Both the position numbers and the translations under genes were made by a program. From the NCBI GenBank assembly GCA_022457155.1, contig JAJGOT010000133.1, forward strand, positions 475,001-539,000: DNA of 64,000 nt. The letters are read 5' to 3'. Numbering within the stretch: the first letter of the stretch is position 1; each line of letters opens with the position of its first letter. This document shows, piece after piece, positions 12,999-23,600 of the stretch. The notes beneath the pieces are model-generated. The model had not been told where the DNA came from. It worked only from the letters and a program-made list of their open reading frames with translations, and searched no databases. The DNA comes from Cladopsammia gracilis (taxonomy: Eukaryota > Cnidaria > Anthozoa > Scleractinia > Dendrophylliidae).

Positions 12999-13131
12999 AG
13001 CCTGCGAGCAAGCTCTCGGCTCGGGTTTGGGGTTTCGGGCTTGGGGTTTGGGGGAGCGGAGGGCGATCCTTTCCCTCCCCCACCCCCAACCTCCTCCCCC
13101 AAACCCGAGCCCGAGAGCTTGCTCGCAGGCT
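12999..13131. mobile_element. GC-rich inverted-repeat element
   Basis: Arms of about 40 bp start agcctgcgagcaagctctcg and end with the reverse complement. The 7 bp direct repeat caccagc at 12991-12997 and 13135-13141 may be a target duplication, though it does not abut the arms exactly on both sides. Confidence 0.6.
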
Positions 13132-13196
13132 TTACACCAGCGTGACGTCAGGTGAAAACTTCCTCTAGTGATTAGTCTTACGCTAGAAGTTCACTC

Positions 13197-13394
13197 AAGG
13201 CCCGGCCAAACGAACGCAACATTTCAACGCAACATCTTGCAACATTTTTGCGCGCAACGTGTTAACACGCGTTTGGCCACCCTGTTGCAACATGTTGGAT
13301 AGTGTTGGATCATTTTTGACCATTCTCAACACTGCGCGCGCAACAATGTTGCAAGATGTTGCGTTGAAATGTTGCGTTCGTTTGGCCGGGCCTT
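13197..13394. mobile_element. MITE with 50 bp TIRs
   Basis: Inverted ends aaggcccggccaaacgaacg and its complement, followed by caacatttcaacgcaacatc in inverted copy. The interior is made of cnaacatgttg-type words. It is about 198 bp and has no ORF. Confidence 0.8.
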
Positions 13395-14057
13395 AATGAT
13401 AAATCAATGTAGGTTTATTGCTGGCAATAAATAGTTTGAATCAGCAATTCTATTAATCGACAAAATATATTTGTATTCATCATTGAATTCTGTGAATAAT
13501 GATAATTTGAGTGATGATAATGATAATTGTGAATCTAAATTAATTTGAACAAATTTCTGTTCTTTAGAATTTTCAAATTTCTGTAGTTTAGGAATGTAAA
13601 AACAAACACCCACAATGCAGACTTTTAATATATATTTTTGTACATTGTATTTTGTGTCTTGTAATGCGAAGAAGTTAAATTTAGTTTAAACGTTTTTTAC
13701 GGCCTTTTCACAAGGAGTAAGTTACAGCATTTTCAGTACAGTTTTCAATAATTGTAAGTGTTTTAATTTATTTCAATTTGATCTGTTTTAAAAGCCATAT
13801 TATTAGTTTGAGCTGATAACCACAGGAATACAGCCACTTTAATACACTTAAATACTTTAAAACATGGTAAGAACTTTGTAACATACCCCTAATAAATTTA
13901 TCTTTAGTGGCACTAGTTTGATATCATCACATAAGCAATACTACGATTACAATACCCCGAGAACACCACCAAAACAGAGGCTGGTAAGCCTGTGGCCAAT
14001 GCCGTCACTTATGCCCTAAGCTATTAAAAAAGAACCCTTTTTTTCCTGAAAGTAAGG
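13395..14057. other. Intergenic, no feature recognised
   Basis: A/T-rich sequence. The open frames here are short, without domain signatures or plausible splice structure. I see no gene. Confidence 0.5.
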
Positions 14058-14514
14058 TAATAGGCCTTTATTCACGATAGCCGCCATGTTGGTGGCAACA
14101 TGATGCAAATTAGCCATGTGCTCCGCCAGGGCGCAAACAATGGATAAAAGAACAATTTTCGGAAGATCGGTTCTTTCTAACAGTTAAGTATCCTTGTAAA
14201 AATCTTATTTGAGGGCTAGATAGTTGGCAGTTATGAAGTGAGAAGTTTGGAATGGTTGCTCTATATCTGACTCGTATTAGTTTTGTTAACTACGCAAACT
14301 GTTTACTTGTTACTAAAGCGACGAAAATAACTTAAATTTAAGTATGTTAACTACTGTTACACTGAAAAATGCATTAGCTCTGAAAAAGATATCAGCATCA
14401 TAACTGGTTTGAAATCTCCCGAGTTTGAGTTGTTTGCCCCCTCAGAAATCACGTGGTAAATTTGCATAATAATATAAAAACCAACATGGCGGCTATCGTG
14501 AATAAGGCCTATTG
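14058..14514. mobile_element. MITE with 33 bp TIRs
   Basis: The left arm aataggcctttattcacgat, continued by agccgccatgttgg, is the inverted match of 14481-14513. The subterminal words atgcaaatt/aatttgcat are also mirrored. It is about 457 bp with no ORF. Confidence 0.75.
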
Positions 14515-14962
14515 CGAATCCGGTCTTTGCATTTCAGGGAGCACAGGGAAAAGTTTAAGCTTTCGATGATATTAAGTAAATGCTGGCTTGCAGGCTTCAG
14601 AAGAAGAAATAAATGGGAATTTTATGATTAAACAATATGACCCTTTTCTCGTGTGCTGCACTTTCAAGAGTGCTCGAATAAACAAGAAGCTTTTTATAAC
14701 AAGAGGCTACCAGTAGCCTATACTCACGCGCTTGCGTAAGAAAGTTTTATGGTTTATTTTAAACGGGTCACACACCCTTACCCCTCAACGAATTTTGCGT
14801 GGCACACATTGCACCATCACTCAAGACATGTTGATTGAAGCTACCAATTTTTCTGTACTCGCTTTGAATATTTAATGTATGGATTCCCGATCAAACCCAC
14901 ACTAGTCTAATACTTCCCAAACCGTGAATTATTTCTATTACATTGGGTTATTCCAGAAAGAA

Positions 14963-14989
14963 TCCCCCCCACCCACCCCCCCCCCCCCC
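14963..14989 (+). repeat. Poly-C tract
   Basis: Near-pure cytosine run with two interspersed A residues. It may mark an assembly or element edge. Confidence 0.85.
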
Positions 14990-15599
14990 AACGATGGATG
15001 GCAAGATTGTTTGACTTCTCCCCCTCCGCCCGGATTTCCTGGCCCGCTGGATCGATCGATCCCGCGCTGTTTTTTCATGATCATGAATCCAAAATATTTG
15101 TTCTAAAGGTCAAAACGTTTTAATGAATCTCATATTTCCTTGAATGAAAATGTCTTTCCCTTCAATAAAAGAGTTAAACGCTTATCAGAATTCAGTGATT
15201 TTCTGCTTCCGGAAGGCTTGGCGATTTATTTATCCTAACTGCAGCGCGGAGCGCTAGGGTCTGCGAATTATATTATAAACATCACAAAATAATATTTAAA
15301 TTCAGCAACCTGCTTTATTATATCTAGTGCTTTCTAAAATTTCCGTCTTTTCCTGTGTATATAGAATGCCATTCTTATCCGTAAAGATGATTCGCATAAT
15401 GTTTTCGCGAATCAAAAAATCCTGAAAGCAAACTTTATTTCAGAAAGCGCTATTTAACTTAATTATATTTACACTAGCGTGCCTTTACCGTGATTATTGG
15501 CTTCACGAAGAAAACATTCGAAATTATTACTTACAACATGAACGATGTTGTGACCAGAAGCCGAAAAAAGTCAAAAGATCCGGTCACTACGGTACCGGC

Positions 15600-16508
15600 A
15601 AAAGAGATGTTTTCATCGTTTTGCCTTATCTAGGGTTCTACAGTAAAGTTATCACACAGCAACTTAAATCCTGTATCTGCAAGTTCTATGGTTGTTTTAA
15701 CCTCAGAATTATTTTTCGAAACACTCGCCGGATTAAGTCTTTTTCCCCCTACAAGGACAGACTTAGCCGCTCTCTCATGTCAAGGGTCGTTTACAAGGCA
15801 AGCTGCTGGGACTGTGACGATTTTTACATAGGTAAAACAAAACGTCGATCTCATGACAGAAAAACTGAACATTTTAAAGCACTCACTAAGGGTTGTCACG
15901 CATCAGCCATTGCAGATCATATGACTTCAACTTGCCACAACATTAAATGGGATCTAACAACTGGGCGATCGGATATCCATTGTAGAATTAAGGAGACATT
16001 GGCCGTTTTTATGCTACAGACGTTAATATCGTCTAAGACGTTAAAGTCGTCTCGAGACGACTTTAACGTCTAGTATAAAAACGTAAAATAAGCAAGACGG
16101 ATTTAACGTCTGACGACATTAACGTCTTCTTTTAAGTGCGTCGTTCAGACGCACTTAACAGACGACTTTAACATCTCAGACGTTAAATACGTCTAGTATA
16201 AAAACGGGACAGCCTTAACGACGACGAATTTAGCCCCATTTGTATATATTCATGCTCTTAAAATTTATTTGGGGACGACTTTAGTCGTGTCCAGTTACTT
16301 CCGAGAATATTTTTTTAGAAAATCTTGTGTTTTTCTCTGTGGCCATCTACTTTAATGTGTCCAGTTTTTATACCAGACGCATTTAACGTCTGACACGTTA
16401 ATTGCGTCTAGACGAGTTTAACGTCTCTAGCATAAAAACGGCCATTATTGATTAAGGATTTAAAACCAGCTATAAATGAAAATGTGGGTAGTGAGAAACG
16501 TTTTCTTT
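15600..16508 (+). pseudogene. Penelope-like element fragment: RT tail plus GIY-YIG endonuclease, split by a MITE
   Basis: In one frame the region from about 15600 encodes the linker after the PLE reverse transcriptase (VLPYLGFY…, then a basic stretch) and the start of a GIY-YIG nuclease: VVYKASCWDCDDFYIGKTKR, with the expected DDFYIG signature. The frame is broken at 16000/16001 by a 442 bp MITE. Directly after the MITE (16443 on) the same protein resumes (LIKDLKPAINENVGSEKRF) and ends in TAG at about 16508. PLE RTs upstream of this point are absent, so the copy is 5'-truncated, as is usual for target-primed insertion. The 3' end with a hammerhead-like motif follows near 16646. Confidence 0.82.
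16001..16442. mobile_element. MITE inserted in the PLE GIY-YIG reading frame
   Basis: The ends are inverted: ggccgtttttatgctacaga at the left, and the right end reads …tagcataaaaacggcc. The interior is packed with palindromic gacgttaa/ttaacgtc words. ATT flanks both sides (3 bp duplication). Removing the element restores an open GIY-YIG frame, which fixes its boundaries well. Confidence 0.85.
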
Positions 16509-16645
16509 ACTAGCCTTGTATATATGTTTATATTTTCTAGCAGACTTTAAGATAGGTCTGTATATTATCATTTCTTTTAAATTAGGTTCCAGTCTTTCTC
16601 CATGTAGCATTTAAATTTTATTGTATTATATCCAACCGTCATCTT

Positions 16646-16677
16646 CTGAAGATGTATGTTGAAGCATACGAAACGTC
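16646..16677 (+). ncRNA. Hammerhead-ribozyme-like core at PLE 3' end
   Basis: CTGAAGA (16646-16652), a perfect 5 bp stem II gtatg/catac (16654-16658, 16665-16669) with a short loop, then GAAA (16670-16673) and CGTC. This matches the order of the hammerhead core (CUGANGA, stem II, GAAA). Such ribozymes have been reported in Penelope-like elements. Stem III would be minimal; activity is inference. Confidence 0.5.
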
Positions 16678-16699
16678 GTCATTAATCAAAGTTTTTTTT

Positions 16700-17183
16700 A
16701 CAACATGCGTTGTTTTTTTGTCATGTTTATAACCGCAGTGTGTATTTTATATCTTTAAGCTTATTGTTATTTATATTCGTTTACAACAATTTAGTTATTG
16801 TTATCGCTGGATTCACGTTATTCTTGTTACAAAACGCATTCGTAACAAACATTTCGTCACTAAGTTTACAGCTGATGGAAGGAGCGAGCGAGTGAGTGCT
16901 CATTTGCATATCCGTCTCCGTTACCGATAATCCGTTCATTACGCATGCGCGTATTCACGGGTTAAAAACGACAATATGGACGCCATGTTGGATTGCACAA
17001 GTGACTCGCGTCAAAGTGAAGATACACGTAATTGTCGTATTTATGCGATTTTTTTCATAATTATTACATTTATTATATTTTTGCTCAAATTGAGTACATT
17101 ATCAGCTGCTATTTTTCTATTTGCGCCATTAGTTTTGTTACTTTTGTGTGAAAATTATATTCGCATGTTGTGCAGCAATGCAG
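16700..17183 (+). other. Region between PLE and giant transposon; hydrophobic ORF interrupted by it
   Basis: An ORF begins at 16976 (MDAMLDCTSDSRQ…) and predicts two hydrophobic segments (about residues 24-36 and 41-60). The giant transposon interrupts it at 17192/17193. On the far side of the transposon (27276 on) the frame runs only about 13 more codons. I do not recognise it, and it may not be a gene. Confidence 0.25.
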
Positions 17184-17192
17184 CAATGTTTG

Positions 17193-18139
17193 GGGTGTTA
17201 CGAAAACGAAGACCCTCGAAAACGAAGACCTAAGACCTAAGACCGGTCTTCGTTTTCGTAGTACGAAAACGAAGACCCCGGTCTTCGTTTTCGTACTACG
17301 AAAACGAAGACCCCGTAAAACAGAAAAACATTGAAATTACAAGTTAAAATCAGCAAGGCTTAGTAATATTATACGACGTTACACTTCACGCGTTCCTTCC
17401 CCATTTATTACGGCAACTACTTGTGCCGCGTCTGCTCTGGCTGCTATGTTTCGCTATGCGAGATAACTTGATTTGGTAGCGACATGGTGGGATAAACTTA
17501 CCAAAATCCGGATATTCTTACGCTAGAGTAAGGATCCAGGATCGGCAGGCATTAATCGAACGCTTGCTGCATGCCTTTGATAAGCCAGGATTGCGTGACA
17601 GTATGAACGCACTCTGTACAGGAAATGATCCTGGGTTTCTGCAAATAAATAATTTTTGTCTAGTGTATCTAGCGAAAAAGATTCAAACAGTCAGTAAGGC
17701 ATGTCAGCTGTGAAATTCTCGTTAAAAAGTAAGCAGTTCTCTTTGCTAAGGACGGGTCTTCGTTTTCGTAGTACGAAAACGAAGACCCCCGGTCTTCGTT
17801 TTCGTACTACGAAAACGAAGACCCTAATATAAAATATCCGAAATCCATTGAAATTACGTGTTTAGACGTGCACTGAGCACCAGCAAAGGTTATTATAGAT
17901 TTTAATACATTTGTACACTTCGCGCGTGGTGTTTTCTTGCTCTTTTTACAACTGCTTTCGGTTCTCTGCTTTGTTTTCCTACGCAAGATGTGCAAGCTCG
18001 TTACAGATTTTCCCGTTGATAGGGCGATTGGAATAGTTTAGGTTTGAATAAGGTTAAGCAAGCTGAATTCGGGCGCGTACTCTCGTTGTTGTCCCAGCAT
18101 TGCGTGACGGAAGTGTACAGTGAAAGAACATGTTCTTCG
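17193..18139 (+). repeat. Left terminal inverted repeat (947 bp) of the giant Mutator-type element
   Basis: Starts gggtgttacgaaaacgaag. It contains two palindromic arrays (17245-17312 and 17755-17823), each built from two inverted copies of a ggtcttcgttttcgta half-site and its complement. These are plausible transposase-binding or foldback sites. The inner end (…gttcttcg) lies 98 bp before the start codon of the element's gene, so the TIR may supply promoter sequence. Confidence 0.93.
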
Positions 18140-18183
18140 AGGTTACAAAGGTCGGCTGTCGCACGTGAGACAGACGTAAACAC

Positions 18184-18210
18184 TTTGGCGCGAAACTTGA
18201 GTCACATGTG
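18184..18210 (+). promoter_or_regulatory. E2F-like and AP-1/E-box motifs just upstream of the transposon gene
   Basis: tttggcgcgaaa (18184-18195) is a perfect palindromic match to the E2F/DP consensus. It is followed by tgagtca (18198-18204, AP-1/bZIP type) and cacatgtg, an E-box. All lie 28-55 bp before the ATG at 18238 and outside the TIR. The motifs are seen; use by the host in cycling cells is inference. Confidence 0.4.
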
Positions 18211-18237
18211 AAGATGGAGCGGTGAAAATTTTCAGCT

Positions 18238-20593
18238 ATGTCTGTTTTTCGAAAGTTTAAGCTTCCTCAGCTATTACGAAAAGGTTCACCTGAAAGTGAA
18301 ATTGGCGAGGACATTCCACGCTTCAAATGCAGCGAATTTCCTATTAAACAGAGAATAGGACAAGGTTCATTCGGAGATGTTTATACAACGGAATACAAAG
18401 GTGCAGGAGACACGAAGTGTCACACTGTTGTCGTGAAGAAAATGCTGCAAGTTCTCGATCAAGAGGAAAAGAAGCTATTCTTTAAAGAAGTTAAAATCCT
18501 CAACGACTTGCATCATCCAAATATTGTGCAATTGAAAGGTATTTCTATCCAGCCGCTTGCCATGATGCTGGAATACGTTTATTTTGATTTCAAGCACTTC
18601 GGTAATGATGATTTGCGCGTTCATTCTCTCTCCGATTTTCTACGGCAATTCGACGAGTTCAGCTTTGATGGAATGTGCGAGCTACTGAATCATGCAGCAA
18701 AGGAAATCATCGATGGGCTGGCTCACCTTCACTCAAAAGGAATTGCCCACAGGGATCTAAAGCCAGCAAACATACTGATAAGTAATCAGCACTATTGCAC
18801 ATTATCAGACGACAACGAAATGATGAAGCAATTCGAATCCAGGCCTGTTGCCTGCAAGCTGACCGACTTTGGGGAAAGCCGCTCCCAGCTTATCCAAACA
18901 CAGTCTCTTGTTGCCTCAAGAACAAGCAACATTGATCGAGGGACAGTTGTATATGAGGCACCAGAACTTTTTGTTAAGGAGATGCTTTTAATTGACGGGA
19001 CGATGGATGATTTTTTGTTGGCGGATATTTGGGGCCTGGGCATGATATTTTTTTCCATGATTAATCCAAGCGTCAAGTACCCCTACCGTTTGGAGATCAG
19101 ATCGGCGGGAAACATTTCTTCTCAAGAACAATTAAAGATTTTTATCTCTTCCCTTTTACGCGAAAAGAAACTTCCCCTGCCTGACGAGAAGTACGGTGTT
19201 GAACGCGCAACCGTCTGGAGAGGTTTAGAGGAGATATACAGAGGATGTGCAAACTTCGGCAGACACAGTCGGCTATCCTTAGAAGAAGCAGCCACCATCC
19301 TAAGCAGGGAGAACAAGAGGGTCTCAGAAGATCTGGACGTTTCGCACCTGAAAGTAAGTCAAGCAACAGCAGTGCAACAGTTCGACCACCGACTTGCAGT
19401 CCAACTGAAGGACAATGCCGAAGAAACAGCCGAGCAGTTGGAATGTGCGCTGAATAACGACGGAACTAACGCATGTGCCTTTCTTTCTGTGAAAATCGCA
19501 GACATTATACTAAGTGAGTTGGTAACAGGGATCGAATTTTTCACTGAGTTGTCCGAAGCTATTGAGGACACTATTTGGCATCTACCGGAAAGAATAAATG
19601 TCCATCGTGACCTCCACAGAATGTACGACGCACTGGAAGCGTACGGAATTCTGAGGGAACAGAAGGTAATAACGTCTCTGTACGACTTCTCTGAGGAGTT
19701 ACCATTTGCGGACACGGTGTTTTCATATGAAGGCAGGAAAAAACTGCACTCCAAGCTCTGCGACCTTGGGTGTAATGACTTCCTTGCTGTCTTCACCTGT
19801 GAGCCCTTGGTATTGACTGTTGGGTGCCGTGATGGCAAGCCTTACATGATCGACACCCATCCAGTGACGCTGGCTCCGGGGAAAGGTGAAGGCCTCATGA
19901 TGATCGGAAAGAAGAACTCCCCAGACGTTTGGTTATCACTCTGCATTTGGCTTTGGAAAAGGTTGCATTACCAAGGTGTAGAACCAGACACATGTCAATC
20001 ACTCGCAGTTGTTACAAGTAAACCTAGGTAAATGTTAGCAACAGCTCCTTATCTTTGTTTAAATGCTTTGAATTATTTTTTTTTTCCATTTGCTTTTTAG
20101 TATTAACTATCCCCACCCAGCAGCCGAATCGGCTCCTGTTCCCACCCAATCCCCCCCTCCCGTGGGAACTGCAGTGACCTAGTGGTTAATGCGCTGGACT
20201 CCGGATCGAGCGGTCCAGGTTCAAGCCCTGAGTGGGGCACTACGTTGTATTCTTAGGCAAGACAATTTTCTCTAATAGCGCCCTCTTCACCCAGGTGTAT
20301 AAATGGGTAGCATCCCATCCAGGGGGGAGTAGTAATACTCTCAGTCGCTTCATGCTACATACAGAAACCGGGATAAGTTCCGGCCTGGTGGGCCGCTAGG
20401 CCCGTAGGCGAACTTTACCTTACCTTTTATCCCCACCCCTCCCCAACGAGATCAGAATGAACAGTTTTTAAAAACACCGGCAAGGGTGGTCCGAACATTT
20501 GATGCTTTAGATTGCAACATCTCTACTAATGAGACTTTTAAAATTATTGTAAAGCGCTATTGGATAAAAATAGCGCCATGTTTATTTCGATTC

Positions 20594-20646
<53 letters not shown>

Positions 20647-23600
20647 GTCTTCGCAGTTTTTATTCACAATAAAGTTTTGATTATTATTATTATTATCGCA
20701 AGTTAAACCGGGAAATTATAATTATAATATATTATTTTAATTATTATTATTACACCTTAATGTAGCTTTCCCTTTACAACATTTATCTTATAGTCGTGAA
20801 AGTGAACAACCTGGTGTGAGTGTACCCGTCTCTGGAAGTGGACGTCACGTGGATGGTGCGAGTGAGCAGACACATGCGAGTTCACCAGTAGCTGGCAGCA
20901 AACGAGCGAGAAAAGAAGAACGTGAACGGCCTGGTGTGAGCGTATCCGGCGTTGGTAGTGGACGTCGCGTGGATGGTGCGAGTGAGCAGACACATGCGAA
21001 TTCACCAGTAGCTGGCAGCAAACGAGCGAGAAAAGAAGAACGTGAACGGCCTGGTGTGAGCGTACCCGGCGTTGGTAGTGGACGTCGCGTGGATGGTGCG
21101 AGTGAGCAGACACATGCGAATTCACCAGTAGCTGGCAGCAAACGAGCGAGAAAAGAAGAACGTGAACGGCCTGGTGTGAGCGTACCCGGCGTTGGTAGTG
21201 GACGTCGCGTGGATGGTGCGAGTGAGCAGACACATGCGAATTCACCAGTAGCTGGCAGCAAACGAGCGAGAAAAGAAGAACGTGAACGGCCTGGTGTGAG
21301 CGTACCCGGCGTTGGTAGTGGACGTCGCGTGGATGGTGCGAGTGAGCAGACACATGCGAATTCACCAGTAGCTGGCAGCAAACGAGCGAGAAAAGAAGAA
21401 CGTGAACGGCCTGGTGTGAGCGTACCCGGCGTTGGTAGTGGACGTCGCGTGGATGGTGCGAGTGAGCAGACACATGCGAATTCACCAGTAGCTGGCAGTC
21501 CCGTAGAAGTAGTTATCCTGGACGGGCCAGATGACAGTTCGGTCACCAAATCCGCTGCAAATGGCAGACGAAGCCGTAGTACTTGTTCTGAAATTGTTGA
21601 CTTAGATGAGGGCCAAGATACACCTTCCTCTTCATTGCAAAAGAGCAAAGATAACAGCTGTCCTGAAGCAGACACTGTTAGCAGTTTGTCTATGTGTGAG
21701 GTATGTTGACATCTTTGTGCAGCCTATGGAATGTGTGACATTGTGTAAGTGCTAGGTGAATGCTAGTGCTTTTGCAGTATGTGTAACTCCCAAGGTATTG
21801 TCAAGTTGATAGCAACATTTCAAATTTGTACTTCAGATGAACCCGACAAATGAAATATACTAGTTTCATTATTATATAGACTGTTGGCTCCATTTGGCAC
21901 GAAAATATGTTTGATTATTTGTATTCCTATTCTTATATTATATTCCTAAAAAATGTTCTGATTGATTCAAATGCACAATTCACTCGTGATGAAAATCGAC
22001 TGCAAATATCGCAGAAAAGAAGCGTACACTTATCATATTTTTGGCCTATGGTATATATGAGATCATATACCATTGCCTGTTAACCAATCATAATCCAGGA
22101 ATTGCAATATACAATAGCTAGTTTTTAATAATGGAAAATACAGTGCTCGTGAAATTTATGCGAAACTGCTTCCGGGATCTGAGTGCCATATTAGCATATC
22201 GATGACGTCGTATCCATAACTATCCAAAATTGTTCAACAAGGCCAGCACAGCTGGATCTCGGATTAGGTATACAAATACGATGAACTGAACCATGAACTG
22301 ATAAATTGTCTCTTTTTTGTATAGAACGTGAGATACTGGAAAGAGAAAAAAGAAAGTCCCATTTTTGAGTCTGGGAAGAAGTCAAGGTATACGCCAAGAG
22401 AAGCAGCGGAAGTCATTCTTTTGCAAAGTTCTAAAAAACCACTCTGCGAACGTCATCCTTTACGAGTACGTGGAAACGCAGCATTCCTTGTAAACGTTGA
22501 CTTATACAATCATTGGGAAGACATCAAGGATGACATGAATGGTGCGTACACAAGGGTGTTAAGGTGTGGTATATGGACAGTTGAGTGCCAAAAGGATGCT
22601 GAAGATCTGGAGGTTAGAATCGTGGCTAGGAAAGAGATGAAGCTTACGAAAAGTAACCAATACCACTTGTTGATCTACTCAAAAGGAAACAAAGCTTGTC
22701 CGAGTCTCGTGAGGTCAATCTTTCTACTGAAGGATTCCAGTAGCAAAATTGTGAACGGAGTAGCCTTACTGCAGTATCATATAGATACAGGGGAAGACAA
22801 GGTCGATTTTCAAGTGGCTCTCCACGGGAACAGTCGCAAAGGCTCAAAGGTACCCTTCTACCCTACGGCTAAGAGCACGCTACTGTCTATGAAGCAACAC
22901 ATGGTCAACACAGCGCCTTCCCAGGTATATAAAATGGTTTCGGATCAAGCAGGAGGTTCTACGCAGGCTAGAACACCTTGTGCATTGCCACGTTCCAGAA
23001 AGCAGGTGTACGATTTAAAATCTAGAGACGGAAGAGAAATCGATCCGGTTGATGATTTGTTGGTCTATGTGAGGAACAGAGAGGAAAACGGAACGAAGAT
23101 ATGCATGCGGCACGAAGATATACCTATAGACCTTTGGGTCCTTGGTACGAAGGTTATGTGCGGCGATCTTGGACGGTTTACGTGTTCAGAGAAACTAAGC
23201 CATCCAATTTGCATAGATCCAACTTTCAACATGGGTCAATTCGAGGTAACCCCAGTCGTGTATAAGCATCTGTTCTTAACATCAAAGAGAACTGGAAACA
23301 ACCCTGTTTTCCTTGGTCCAACTATGATACATCATAAAAAAGACTTCTTGACCTTCAAAGCTTTGTCGTCTGCATGCGTAACAAGTTGCAAGGGGCTAGA
23401 AAAATGTAGAGGCTACATAACTGACGGTGAGGAAGCTCTTGATATTGCATGGAGAACGGAGCTACCGAAAGCAAGACATCTCAGATGCGTGAAGCATTTT
23501 GAGGGTAACTGTAAACAAAAACTAAATGTCATTGGAATAAAAGAAAAGAACAAACAAAAATTCTTTCTGGAAAAGGTCTTCGGCGTGGTGAACAAAAGCG

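Larger units (their letters stand above)
20028..20793 (+). other. Intron 1 of the transposon gene, with SINE and (ATT)n
   Basis: The donor gtaaat itself creates the stop codon (agg taa) used if the intron is retained, giving a 597 aa kinase-peptidase protein. The intron holds a SINE (20163-20427) and an (ATT)n tract, and ends in a pyrimidine-rich stretch and ttatag. Confidence 0.7.

Noticed and set aside
18792..19838. Minus-strand ORFs within the kinase exon
   Set aside because: Shadows of the 597-codon plus-strand frame, which has full kinase motifs.
20811..21499. CRISPR-like regular array
   Set aside because: Units are contiguous identical 120 bp coding repeats with no spacers, in a eukaryotic transposon.
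20757..21675. Long minus-strand ORFs (276 and 242 codons) across the 120 bp repeats
   Set aside because: They exist only because a stop-free 120 bp unit is repeated; exon 2 on the plus strand has splice sites and frame continuity on both sides.
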